From an uncultured Moraxella sp. (lineage in GTDB: Bacteria > Pseudomonadota > Gammaproteobacteria > Pseudomonadales > Moraxellaceae), in contig CAKMOY010000190.1 in assembly GCA_927911235.1 (NCBI GenBank), forward strand, positions 1-17,747: 17,747 nucleotides of DNA, given 5' to 3'. Under the pieces are notes generated by a model. That model did not search any database. It was not told the origin of the DNA and saw only the letters and a list, made by a program, of their open reading frames with translations. Below, piece after piece: positions 1-8,132 of the stretch. Position 1 is the first letter of the stretch. Every line of letters begins with the position of its first letter. The translations under genes were made by a program, and so were the position numbers.

Positions 1-27
1 CATGGGTGATTTTAGGTAAAATTAAAA

Positions 28-110
28 CAGATAACCCTTCTATCAAAATAGCATGAAAAATGTCTATTAGGGAGGGGTATCTGTTTTTTAGCATGAATTT
101 TGTCTATTAG
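28..110 (+). promoter_or_regulatory. Structured leader upstream of the deacetylase: inverted repeat plus two direct repeats
   Basis: Two structures are visible. CAGATAACCC (28-37) and GGGGTATCTG (74-83) form an inverted repeat with 9 of 10 positions paired, and the right arm runs straight into T6 (84-89), the shape of an intrinsic terminator or attenuator with a long 36-nt loop. Overlapping it, a 22-nt motif beginning TAGCATGAA and ending TGTCTATTAG occurs at 49-70 and 89-110 (19 of 22 identical), with starts 40 bp apart. The region ends 45 bp before the deacetylase start. It may end an upstream transcript, attenuate this gene, or bind a regulator twice. I recognise no known family. Confidence 0.35.
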
Positions 111-155
111 ACCCATTTCTTCCTTTACTTTTTATCATGAACAAGGATATGACTC

Positions 156-701
156 ATGGCAAAAGATATTCAAGTCTGTATTAATCCCCATTTTGATGCG
201 GTTGCATTATGGATTGGCTCATTCGGTGGCGAAGATTCACCTTGCGATATTTCTCGTGGTGTGTTTGCTGCCAAACGTGGTGTACCTCGTATGTTAGAAA
301 TGTTCCGCCGTTATGGTATCACAACCACTTGGGGCGTAACAGGTCATTCTATGGAAAGTTTTCCAAAAGCTGCCGAAATGATTATCAAAGATGGGCATGA
401 AATCGCAATTCATGGTTATTTACACGAAAATCCATTGGCTTTAATCCGTGAACAAGAAGCGGATATTTTGGATAAAACCATTGACGTGAATACCAAAATG
501 TCAGGCAAAGCCCCAACAGGCTACATGGCACCTTGGTGGGAATTAAGCAAAAATAGCGTAGAATTGTTGATTGAACGTGGAATTAACTATGATTCTTCGC
601 TAATGGAAGACGATTATCACCCACATTATTTGCGTGTTGGCGATACGTCAGTTGGTACGGAATTTGAATACCGCACCACACCAGATAAATATCGTTTTTA
701 A
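156..701 (+). CDS. Truncated polysaccharide deacetylase family protein (PuuE-like)
   Basis: A 181-residue protein with a NodB-type fold, close to the PuuE/allantoinase-like polysaccharide deacetylases, which are usually about 300 residues. The N-terminal half is well conserved: GSFGGEDSPCDISRG near residues 21-35, GHE followed by HGYLHENP (His86 and His90, the metal-binding HxxxH pair), Asp14 in the first motif, and TGYMAPWWE. Similarity stops after HPHYLRVGD near residue 160. The last 20 or so residues do not resemble the family, and about 120 C-terminal residues with the expected IPANWYLDDLPP block are absent. The family hydrolyses C-N bonds in sugars or ureides, but this copy lacks part of the barrel and is probably inactive. 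The start has an AAGGA ribosome site seven bases upstream. The truncation is at DNA level: no continuation is found in another frame. Confidence 0.8.
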   Translation: MAKDIQVCINPHFDAVALWIGSFGGEDSPCDISRGVFAAKRGVPRMLEMFRRYGITTTWGVTGHSMESFPKAAEMIIKDGHEIAIHGYLHENPLALIREQEADILDKTIDVNTKMSGKAPTGYMAPWWELSKNSVELLIERGINYDSSLMEDDYHPHYLRVGDTSVGTEFEYRTTPDKYRF

Positions 702-756
702 TTTTTTGATAGGTAAGACTTAGCCATTGTTTTTGCTCTAGCCAAATCATGAGAGT

Positions 757-1026
757 ATGATTGAGCGGATATTGGGACTTAGCAAGCCAAACTCTCAAGG
801 CTATGCACACATGGATTGTGACTGTGGACAGTTTTTGATTGAACCTCTCATCCTATCAACAAATAGCTTATCCAAAATATCGCATGATACCGTCTTGAGA
901 GATATTCAGCAGTTACTTGATAAAGGAATTCTAAAAAAATCTGAAAAATCAGGGCGTAGCCAGACGTATGAGCTGGCTATCATTAATCAAATGCTTGGGA
1001 GTGGGGGAGAAATAAATTTAGACTGA
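757..1026 (+). pseudogene. Winged-helix remnant, probably the C-terminus of a Fic-family protein
   Basis: An 89-residue reading frame whose last 50 residues resemble the DNA-binding-like tail of Fic/DOC AMPylases: SKISHDTVLRDIQQLLDKG followed by ILKKSEKSGRSQTYEL. The family pattern is S-x-DTALRDI..L...GIL.....GRST.Y.L. The Fic core with its HPFxxGNGR motif is absent, and residues 1-35 match nothing I know. There is no convincing ribosome site at 757. The fragment abuts a 3'-truncated deacetylase and faces the end of cydC, so it is best read as debris left by a deletion or insertion, not a working gene. It could alternatively be a small stand-alone winged-helix regulator, which I consider less likely. 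Confidence 0.45.
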
Positions 1027-1036
1027 CACGCTTAAA

Positions 1037-2719
1037 CTACCCAAGTATTTCAGGCTCTGGCAAACGTATAATATCCATTTCATCAACCGCTTGCCACACA
1101 TGATGTGTGACAATGATTAACAGCCCATTTTGTTGATGATGAATTAAGTTTTGCCACAACTTATCACGACTAACTTTATCAAGCCCTGCAAATGGCTCAT
1201 CTAATAACAAAATCGCTTTTGGGGTCAATAATAGTCTTGCTAATGCAATTCTTCTGGCTTGACCGCCAGAGATTGCTTGCCCGTATTCGCCAAGGGTTGT
1301 ATTTAGTCCATCAAGTTGTGACATTGCCCATGACTTTAACCCCACCATATCTAGCACTTGCCAAAGCTCGTCATCACTGGCACTGGCTTTACCAAGACGT
1401 AAATTACTGGCTAAGGTTTGGTCAAAAATATCAATCTGCTGACCCAAATAGCCAAATAAATTTGGGTGTTGTTTGCTATCAATGGCTAACCAATTTTGCC
1501 CATTAAGCGTGATAACACCTTGCTGTGGCACAAGTTCGTGAGCCAACACTTGTAACAGCGTAGATTTACCCGCTCCCGAACGCCCTGTAATAAGCATAGG
1601 CTGACCTTGCGTGACGGTCATGTTAAAGTTTTTGATACCGACAATCGCTTGTGGCATTTTGGCATCCAAGTTTTGCACCGATAGACTTAAAGGCTTGTCA
1701 AACATAAGCTCCTGATACGTTTTTGATGGTTGTGTTACATTGGCATTATCCAACAAATTATTGAGTTTGTTTTTTGCGGTCATGCTATTACCAAGTGCCA
1801 AGTAATTGGCAATCAGTGGTAACACCAAATCCGCAACGCCCATCACCCCAAGCACCAATGCCAACATCACAGTCACAGTCGTGATAGCAGTGTTTTGATT
1901 AAATTGCCAAAGTAAAATGACCAATATGCTAGCAATGAACCAATGAAAGACCAAAGCCGTCAATGACTGGGCATGATAAGTCCTACGCTGTAGAGCAAGA
2001 TAGTCATCATCATTTTTTGCAAATGCTTGTAGCTGGCTATGCCACTTTTGCCAAATTAATAAATGGGTAAGGGCGGTTAATGGATTAAGTAAACTGACAC
2101 GGCGGTTTTCTGATAATATCTGCTGCTCTTTGGCAATGTGTTTACCCCAAAGGCTTAACACCAACGGCATACCAAGACAAATCACCACCAACCCAAAGGC
2201 AATGATAGGCTGACCTAGCCATGCAACAATTAGACCTGCCACCATCAACACCGCCGATATCGCAATTAGCCAAGGCGATACCATACGTAAAGGAAACTCA
2301 TCAAGCAAATCAATATCATGGGTCAAGCGGTGCATGGCATGTGCCGACTGTAACGTGTTGCTTAAAGTATTTAATGGTAAATGAGCAAATCGCTCAAAAA
2401 ATCGCACTCTTAGCTGTTGCAGTAACCCAAAAACCGCATGATGCGAAATCATCATTTCTCCATAACGCCCTGCGGTGCGAAGCATAGCAAATACCCGAAT
2501 AATCGCCGCAGGCACCATATAATTAAAGCTGTGCGAGCCCAACGCCACAATACCTGCCACCGCAGCCACTGAGATAAACCAGCCTGACATCATCAATAAG
2601 CCAATGACTGACAATGCAGTGATAACACCCAGTAGCCAAGACAGCAGCCATTTATCAGTTTGGGTGGTTAGCAACTCTCTGAGCCGAAATTGATTTTGCT
2701 GTTGGTCGCTATTTGCCAT
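1037..2719 (-). CDS. cydC: Thiol reductant ABC exporter subunit CydC
   Basis: A 560-residue half-transporter, normal length for CydC. It has an N-terminal membrane domain of about six helices (residues 25-310) and a C-terminal nucleotide-binding domain. The domain shows Walker A GRSGAGKST (about 377-385), signature ISGGQARR (about 480), Walker B LLLLDEPF (about 502-509) and H-loop VTHH (about 536). With CydD it forms the inner-membrane exporter that moves cysteine and glutathione to the periplasm, which is required for assembly of cytochrome bd and periplasmic c-type cytochromes. The start ATG lies inside the end of cydD (11-bp overlap) with a strong GGAGGT ribosome site, so the two are translationally coupled. 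The gene converges on the Fic remnant with only 10 bp between them and no clear terminator. Confidence 0.93.
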   Translation of the reverse strand: MANSDQQQNQFRLRELLTTQTDKWLLSWLLGVITALSVIGLLMMSGWFISVAAVAGIVALGSHSFNYMVPAAIIRVFAMLRTAGRYGEMMISHHAVFGLLQQLRVRFFERFAHLPLNTLSNTLQSAHAMHRLTHDIDLLDEFPLRMVSPWLIAISAVLMVAGLIVAWLGQPIIAFGLVVICLGMPLVLSLWGKHIAKEQQILSENRRVSLLNPLTALTHLLIWQKWHSQLQAFAKNDDDYLALQRRTYHAQSLTALVFHWFIASILVILLWQFNQNTAITTVTVMLALVLGVMGVADLVLPLIANYLALGNSMTAKNKLNNLLDNANVTQPSKTYQELMFDKPLSLSVQNLDAKMPQAIVGIKNFNMTVTQGQPMLITGRSGAGKSTLLQVLAHELVPQQGVITLNGQNWLAIDSKQHPNLFGYLGQQIDIFDQTLASNLRLGKASASDDELWQVLDMVGLKSWAMSQLDGLNTTLGEYGQAISGGQARRIALARLLLTPKAILLLDEPFAGLDKVSRDKLWQNLIHHQQNGLLIIVTHHVWQAVDEMDIIRLPEPEILG

Positions 2720-4424
2720 TTTGACCTCCGAGCGTATGTTGCGGTGTTAGTTGAATATGTCTATCTAGCCATGTCAAAGTATGGGCATCATGCGTTACCC
2801 ACAGTACCGTTTTGCCTTGTGTTACCTGTTGCAACAGCGTATTAATTTCGGTTTTGGTATCAAGGTCTAGGTGTTCGGTCGGTTCGTCTAATAGCCAAAA
2901 ATATGAGTTTTGCAGTAACAGTTGAGCAATTGCAAGCCGTCTTTGCTGTCCACCTGATAAACCGCTACCACGTTCGCCTAGCATGGTTGCCAAGCCATTG
3001 GGCAAGCGTTCAATTAAGCCTTTTAAACCAACTTTTGCCAATACTTGCCACAGTTCATTATCAGTAACATCAGCGTTCACAAGGCGTAGATTGTCGGCAA
3101 TACTCATGGGTAGTAGCATGGTTTGCTGTGATAAATAGGCAATTTGTGTGCGAAACTGCTCATGATTGATATTGGCAAAATCCTGCCCATTAACCTTAAT
3201 ATCCCCTTGATACAGACAAAATCCCAGTAAAATTTGTAGCAATGTCGATTTTCCACTACCACTTTCGCCGATGATAGCCACGCTTTCACCATGATTTACG
3301 GAAAATGACAACGGTGCTAACCGTATACGCTCATTGGCTTTAACACTTACATCGTAGAATGTCAGCTTAGGGGAAGCTGTTAGGGTAAATAATTGGCTGT
3401 CTTCGGTGGTGTGAATGCCGTTAAATTCAAGTATCGGCAATAACCGTTCAATCGCCCCTTCTGCTTGGGCTTTGACATGATAATCCGCCCCAAGCTGGCG
3501 AAGCGGTGCATAAAACTCAGGGGCAAGTAACAAAATAAACAAGGCAGCTTGATAGGCAACAGGCACGACATTTTTTTGCCAAGGTAAAATCCCGATCAAG
3601 CCAAAACCCAAATATACCGCAATCAAAGCGATGGATAATGCCCCTAATAGCTCTAACGCAGCGGTGTTTAAAAAAGCAATTTTTAGCACCGACATGGTGC
3701 GTTTACGGTAGGCATCAGACGCAAGCTCAATGTCATCACGAGCCATATCAACAGCCTGCAAGCGTTGCAAGGTTGCCGTTCCCCGTAACCAATCCAAAAA
3801 GCGACCGCTTAACTGTGCCATCGCAGCGAACTGCTCACGACTTTTGCGAGCGGTGGCATGACCAATTAGAATCATAAAAATCGGCACGAGTGGGGCAGTT
3901 AATAGTAAAATCATGGCTGCCATTAGACTTTGGCTGGCAGTGGCTATCAATAATACGATGGGTGTCGTAATGATAATCAACCGCTGTAAATAAAAACGAC
4001 TGACATAGCCTTGTAACGCATCGGCTTGTTCTATTACTGAGCTTGCTAGACTGCCATCACTGCCATATTGATAACGAGCTGTACCAAGTTGTTCTATTTT
4101 AGACAATACAGTTTGACGTAGATGTTTGCTCGCTTGTAGTCCTGCGTTAAAAGCAAGTTTTTCTTTAACAAAGTTAAAAACAGGACGCAACAGCAAACAA
4201 GCGATTAACCAAGGTAATAAATTGGTAAACACGCTTGGGTCAATCGCTTGCTCATGAGCAAAGGCATAGAGCCAATGAGCAAACATCTTTGCTAATAGCC
4301 AGCTTTGTGCTATAAACAGTAACGTGGATAACAGCGACATCAGCCAAGCTAGATAAATAGGACGTTTGGCACTGTTGCTGTAACGTCTTAATGTTTGACC
4401 GAGCGCTTTGGAAGATGTGGACAT
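2709..4424 (-). CDS. cydD: Thiol reductant ABC exporter subunit CydD
   Basis: A 571-residue ABC half-transporter, first gene of the cydDC pair. Transmembrane helices fill residues 20-330. The nucleotide-binding domain has Walker A GESGSGKST (about 383-391), signature LSGGQQRR (about 486), Walker B FWLLDEPT (about 506-513) and an H-loop in WVTHDAHT. CydD pairs with CydC to export reduced thiols, keeping the periplasm reduced enough for heme insertion into cytochrome bd. Assignment as CydD and not CydC rests on gene order and on the GDGSLASSVIEQ and EFYAPLRQLG segments typical of CydD. The cydABX operon it serves lies 1 kb away on the opposite strand. A TATAAT box embedded in an inverted repeat precedes it. 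Confidence 0.92.
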   Translation of the reverse strand: MSTSSKALGQTLRRYSNSAKRPIYLAWLMSLLSTLLFIAQSWLLAKMFAHWLYAFAHEQAIDPSVFTNLLPWLIACLLLRPVFNFVKEKLAFNAGLQASKHLRQTVLSKIEQLGTARYQYGSDGSLASSVIEQADALQGYVSRFYLQRLIIITTPIVLLIATASQSLMAAMILLLTAPLVPIFMILIGHATARKSREQFAAMAQLSGRFLDWLRGTATLQRLQAVDMARDDIELASDAYRKRTMSVLKIAFLNTAALELLGALSIALIAVYLGFGLIGILPWQKNVVPVAYQAALFILLLAPEFYAPLRQLGADYHVKAQAEGAIERLLPILEFNGIHTTEDSQLFTLTASPKLTFYDVSVKANERIRLAPLSFSVNHGESVAIIGESGSGKSTLLQILLGFCLYQGDIKVNGQDFANINHEQFRTQIAYLSQQTMLLPMSIADNLRLVNADVTDNELWQVLAKVGLKGLIERLPNGLATMLGERGSGLSGGQQRRLAIAQLLLQNSYFWLLDEPTEHLDLDTKTEINTLLQQVTQGKTVLWVTHDAHTLTWLDRHIQLTPQHTLGGQNGK

Positions 4425-4436
4425 GAGATGATATAC

Positions 4437-4466
4437 TTAAGCTAAAACTGATATATTATAGCTTAA
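4437..4466 (-). promoter_or_regulatory. Putative cydDC promoter -10 with overlapping inverted repeat
   Basis: Reading on the minus strand, a perfect -10 TATAAT lies at 4460-4455, about 30 bp upstream of the cydD ATG. No good -35 is visible at 16-18 bp. The box is flanked by a perfect 8-bp inverted repeat, TTAAGCTA at 4437-4444 and TAGCTTAA at 4459-4466, whose right arm overlaps the -10. This could be an operator for a dimeric regulator or a hairpin at the 5' end of the transcript. No regulator family is assigned. Confidence 0.4.
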
Positions 4467-4525
4467 TTGTTTTGGGTTTTGCTAGCAAAGCGATTTTGAC
4501 TAAGCTAGCGTTCATTAAATATGCG

Positions 4526-4714
4526 TTAAGACTTAATTCGGCAGGTGTTAATGCCAAACAGGCTGTACAAAGCACAAAATCCCGTCAATCCTGTCAAAAG
4601 TGGCACAAGACCGACCGCACCCCACCATGACCCAAAATAAAAACCTGCTCCGATAATCGCCAAACCTACCACGATACGCATGGATTTATCAATACTACCA
4701 ACATTATGTTTCAT
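4526..4714 (-). CDS. DUF2892 inner membrane protein (YgaP C-terminal domain-like)
   Basis: A 62-residue protein with the DUF2892 pattern: an N-terminal NVGSIDKSMRIVVGLAII stretch and two hydrophobic helices (about residues 13-28 and 32-50), ending LFGINTC. In E. coli YgaP this unit forms the C-terminal membrane hairpin of a rhodanese; here it is a separate gene 10 bp after the rhodanese gene on the same strand. The ribosome site AAGGAG is well placed. Dimerising membrane hairpins of this type may anchor the rhodanese or pass sulfur or thiocyanate; that role is inferred from the YgaP architecture only. Confidence 0.82.
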   Translation of the reverse strand: MKHNVGSIDKSMRIVVGLAIIGAGFYFGSWWGAVGLVPLLTGLTGFCALYSLFGINTCRIKS

Positions 4715-4724
4715 AAGTTGCTCC

Positions 4725-5109
4725 TTAGTAAAAGTTAGTGTGTGGTTTTACAATCGCAAAACCTGATTTTTCCCATGCGGCAATACCGCCTGCGATGGAT
4801 TTGACATTGCTAAAACCTAATGTTTGTAAAGCAACCGCTGACAAACTCGCTCGTCCGCCCGTCTGGCAATATACGATAATCGGTGTGTCTAAAGAAAAAA
4901 TTTCATCTAAAATTTTTAAACTCCAATACGCCTCTTGGGATATTAACAGCGTTTGGTAAATGCCCTTGAGCGTATTCTTCACTTTCACGCACGTCTATTA
5001 AATACACGACTGAATCTTGTGATTCATGTTTGGCATCATAGGGGCTGATTTCGGTGATTTGAGCTTTGGCGTTAGCAATCAAATCTTGTGGATTTAAAGG
5101 TTTTTGCAT
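4725..5109 (-). pseudogene. Rhodanese-like sulfurtransferase, frameshifted
   Basis: A rhodanese domain split over two frames. The N-terminal part starts at the ATG at 5109 (MQKPLNPQDL, ribosome site AAGGA) and carries YLIDVRESEEYAQGHLPNAV. It runs off frame after RGVLEFK, ending at a TGA near 4904. The C-terminal part carries the active-site loop VYCQTGGRASLSA, with the catalytic Cys that takes up sulfane sulfur, then LGFSNVKSIAGGIAAWEKSG. Removing one base from the five-base T run at 4913-4917 (A run in the coding sense) joins them as EFKILDEIFSLDTP, giving about 127 residues, normal for a single-domain rhodanese. With the DUF2892 gene that follows it makes a two-gene version of YgaP. All catalytic elements survive, so a sequence error or a very recent mutation is more likely than old decay. 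Confidence 0.85.
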
Positions 5110-5144
5110 GGCAGATTCCTTTTTTTTGTTAATATTTAAGATAA

Positions 5145-5172
5145 AATATATTATGTAATTAAATATAATATT
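5145..5172 (-). promoter_or_regulatory. AT-rich dyad upstream of the rhodanese gene (candidate sulfide-sensor operator)
   Basis: AATATATTATGTAATT (5145-5160) and AATTAAATATAATATT (5157-5172) form an imperfect inverted repeat, 13 of 16 positions paired, centred on AATT. It sits 36-63 bp upstream of the rhodanese start, where a promoter is expected. ArsR-family sulfur sensors of the BigR/YgaV type are known to bind AT-rich dyads of this kind upstream of rhodanese/YgaP genes. No such regulator is encoded in the window, and the whole area is AT-rich, so chance palindromes are easy. Confidence 0.3.
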
Positions 5173-5189
5173 ATGTCTTAATTTTTTGT

Positions 5190-5217
5190 TTGTCAATCTT
5201 TTTTCGCAAATTATAAA
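5190..5217 (+). promoter_or_regulatory. Candidate sigma70 promoter for cydABX
   Basis: TTGTCA (5190-5195), a 16-bp spacer and TATAAA (5212-5217) make a plausible promoter about 180 bp before the cydA ATG. A second -10-like TACAAT lies at 5331-5336 with a poor -35 17 bp upstream. The 5197-5396 stretch is extremely AT-rich and holds no gene. I see no FNR half-site pair (TTGAT-N4-ATCAA). Which promoter is used cannot be decided from sequence. Confidence 0.3.
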
Positions 5218-5396
5218 AAATATTTATAATGCATTTTTGAAAAAATATAACAAAAGGTTTATTTTATATTTATTTGTATAATATTTTTTATTAATATAAA
5301 AATAACATTCTGTTTTTAAAACAATTCAGTTACAATACAAAGCACTACCAAAGAGAAAATACATTTTGCATTTTCAAAATAAAGAGGGGGGTAAAT

Positions 5397-6993
5397 ATGA
5401 TTACCGAAAGTCTGGTAGATATTTCTCGGTTACAGTTTGCGGTAACGGCTCTCTACCATTTTTTATTTGTGCCACTTACGCTGGGTATGGTGTGGCTACT
5501 TGTTATCATGGAATCCATGTATGTGATGACGGGCAAGGTGATTTGGAAAGACATGACTCGCTTTTGGGGCAAGCTGTTTGGCATTAACTTTGCACTTGGT
5601 GTAACCACTGGGATTACGATGGAGTTTCAGTTTGGTACGAACTGGGCGTATTACTCGCATTATGTGGGCGATATTTTTGGGGCACCGCTTGCCATTGAAG
5701 GGTTGATGGCGTTTTTCTTAGAGTCCACGATGGTGGGGCTGTTCTTTTTTGGTTGGGATAGGCTGTCTCGTGGTCAGCATTTGATTGTGACCATTTTGAT
5801 GGCTCTTGGCACAAATCTGTCTGCCTTGTGGATTCTGATTGCCAATGCGTGGATGCAACATCCGATTGGGGCGGAGTTTAATTATCAGACCATGCGAATG
5901 GAGATGACCGACTTTTTTGCGGTGGTGTTAAGCCATGATGCACAAAATAAATTTGTGCATACGGTATCAGCAGGTTATACCTTGGCATCGATGTTTGTTT
6001 TGAGTATTTCGTCTTGGTATTTGTTAAAAAAAACGAGATGTGGAATTTGCCAAACGTAGCTTTCAAGTGGCGGTGGCTTTTGGCTTTGCGGCGATTTGTA
6101 GTACCATTGTGCTTGGCGATGAATCTGGTTATGCGGTGGGGGCAGCACAACAGACCAAACTTGCCGCCATTGAAGCCATGTGGGAAACAGAGCCTGCTCC
6201 AGCCAGTTTTAACCTGATTGCCGACATTAACCAAGCCGAGCAAAAAAACGACTGGTCAGTGTCCATTCCGTATGCGATGGGGATTATTGGTACTCGCTCG
6301 CTTGACAAACAGATTATCGGTATTCACGACATCAAAGCAATCAACGAACAACGCATTATCAACGGTGCAAAAGCGGTTACCTTGTTAGACAAATTGCGTG
6401 AAAATCCGCAAGATACCGCAACGGTTGCCGAATTTGAAAAAGTTAAAGATGATTTGGGCTTTGGTTTGTTGCTCAAAAAATATACCGATGATGTCAGTCT
6501 TGCCACGCCAGAGATGATTAAAAAAGCCGCCGATGATACTATTCCGCCGATTTTTCCGATGTTTTGGTCGTTTCGGATTATGGTGGGCTTGGGCTTTTTG
6601 ATGTTGCTATTGTTTGTAACTGCCTTGTGGTCTAGTGTCAAAGGCAATTTTATGCAAAAACCTTGGCTACTAAAATGGGCGTTATTTATGCTCCCTGCCC
6701 CTTGGCTTGCCATTGAATTTGGTTGGTTTGTCGCCGAATACGGTCGTCAGCCGTGGACGATTTATGGCATTTTACCAACGCATTTATCGGTATCTAATAT
6801 CAGCGTTACCAATGTGTATTTGTCGTTGGCGGGTTTTGTGATTTTTTACACATTTTTGTTTATTATTGAAATGTATTTGATGGTGAAATACGCTCGTCTT
6901 GGACCTGCAAGCCTTGGTACAGGCAGATATGAAGGCGAAAATAAAAAGCAAGTTCACATTAGCCACAATCAGGAGGTAAACCATGTTGTTTGA
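5397..6993 (+). pseudogene. cydA: Cytochrome bd ubiquinol oxidase subunit I (CydA), frameshifted in an A8 tract
   Basis: Subunit I of the bd-type quinol oxidase, which carries the hemes and the quinol site. Frame 1 (5397-6059) encodes the N-terminal 220 residues with the heme-ligand His21 in [13 protein letters not shown] and the heme-ligand region [11 protein letters not shown]. It then runs off frame at an eight-A tract (6026-6033) and stops at 6057-6059. Removing one A gives [19 protein letters not shown] and joins the second frame, which ends at 6993. The joined protein would be 531 residues, close to E. coli CydA (522). The second part has the Q-loop start SIPYAMGIIGTRS, a long E. coli-type Q-loop, and the invariant GWFVAEYGRQPW. 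The start has a G-rich ribosome site (GAGGGGGG); cydB overlaps the stop by 11 bp. Everything else looks intact, so error, phase-variable tract or slippage are all possible. Confidence 0.93.
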
Positions 6994-8122
6994 TTATGAA
7001 ACCTTAAAAATCATTTGGTGGTTACTCGTGGGGGCGTTGCTGATTGGCTTTGCCATTATGGACGGTCATGACATGGGCGTGTGTAGCTTATTACCCTTTG
7101 TTGGCAAAGATGACGAAGAACGCCGTGTCATTGTCAATACCATTGGACCGCATTGGGAAGGCAATCAAGTGTGGTTTATCACCGCAGGTGGGGCGATTTT
7201 TGCTGCTTGGCCCTTGGTGTATGCCACCGCTTTTAGTGGCTTTTATTGGGCGTTGATTGCGGTGTTATGGGCATTATTCTTCCGTCCTGTTGGCTTTAAA
7301 TATCGCAGTATGGTGCATAATGATAAATGGCGTAAATCGTGGGATTGGGGCTTGTTTATCGGCTCATTTATCCCTGCGGTGGTGTTTGGTGTGGCATTTG
7401 GCAATTTGTTTTTGGGCGTGCCGTTTAGTTTTGATAAATATTTGGTTTCCACTTATACAGGGTCGTTTTGGGCGTTGTTAAATCCGTTTGCCATTTTGTG
7501 CGGTTTGGTCAGTGCGACCATGTTGATTATGCAAGGTGGGGCGTTTTTGGCACATCGCACCGTTGAAGGCATTCAAGAGCGTACCATTAAATTAACCAGT
7601 ATTTCAGCTATTGTTATGGTGGTGCTGTTTGTATTGGCAGGATTTTGGGTAAAATCGCTTGACGGCTATGTTATTACCAACGCCATTAACATGCAAGGCT
7701 TGCCAAATCCGCTTGCCAAAGAAGTAACACGCCAAACAGGGGCGTGGCTAAACAACTTTGCACAATATCCGATGGCGTGGATTTTTCCTGCATTGGGTGT
7801 GCTAATGCCGATAATAACCGCTGTACTGCTCAAAGCTCGCAAAACCTTGACCGCCTTTATCACGTCAAGCCTTGCCGTTGTGAGCGTGATTATGACCGCT
7901 GGAATTTCGCTGTTTCCCTTTGTCATGCCGTCATCAAGCGACCCACGCTCAAGCCTAACCATGTGGGACAGTGTGTCAAGCCATTTAACCTTGATGGTGA
8001 TGTTTTATGTGGTGCTGATTTTGTTGCCAATCGTGGTAAGCTATACAAGCTGGGCGTACAGTGTCATGCGTGGCAAGGTAACCAAAGCCTATATCAAAGA
8101 ACAAGAACATACGTTATATTAA
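6983..8122 (+). CDS. cydB: Cytochrome bd ubiquinol oxidase subunit II (CydB)
   Basis: A 379-residue integral membrane protein, the same length as E. coli CydB. Matching segments include IIWWLLVGALLIGFAIMDG near the N-terminus, IGPHWEGNQVWFITAGGA, FAAWPLVYATAFSGFY, FFRPVGFKYRS, GVAFGNLFLGVPF and FPFVMPSS near the C-terminus. CydB forms the second half of the oxidase and stabilises the CydA hemes. One visible difference is DGHDMG where E. coli has DGFDMG; the acidic residues of the motif are kept. The start overlaps the cydA stop by 11 bp with an AGGAGG ribosome site; the stop codon overlaps the ribosome site of cydX. Confidence 0.95.
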   Translation: MLFDYETLKIIWWLLVGALLIGFAIMDGHDMGVCSLLPFVGKDDEERRVIVNTIGPHWEGNQVWFITAGGAIFAAWPLVYATAFSGFYWALIAVLWALFFRPVGFKYRSMVHNDKWRKSWDWGLFIGSFIPAVVFGVAFGNLFLGVPFSFDKYLVSTYTGSFWALLNPFAILCGLVSATMLIMQGGAFLAHRTVEGIQERTIKLTSISAIVMVVLFVLAGFWVKSLDGYVITNAINMQGLPNPLAKEVTRQTGAWLNNFAQYPMAWIFPALGVLMPIITAVLLKARKTLTAFITSSLAVVSVIMTAGISLFPFVMPSSSDPRSSLTMWDSVSSHLTLMVMFYVVLILLPIVVSYTSWAYSVMRGKVTKAYIKEQEHTLY

Positions 8123-8132
8123 GGAGAAAATT

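Noticed and set aside
583..810. Minus-strand open frame of 75 codons across the deacetylase end
   Set aside because: It is antisense to the deacetylase, has no ribosome site and matches no family I know.
6014..6059. Programmed ribosomal frameshift in cydA
   Set aside because: Joining the frames needs a +1 (or -2) shift; the A8 tract would favour -1, no stimulatory hairpin is visible, and programmed shifting is not known for cydA. Error or transcriptional slippage is simpler.
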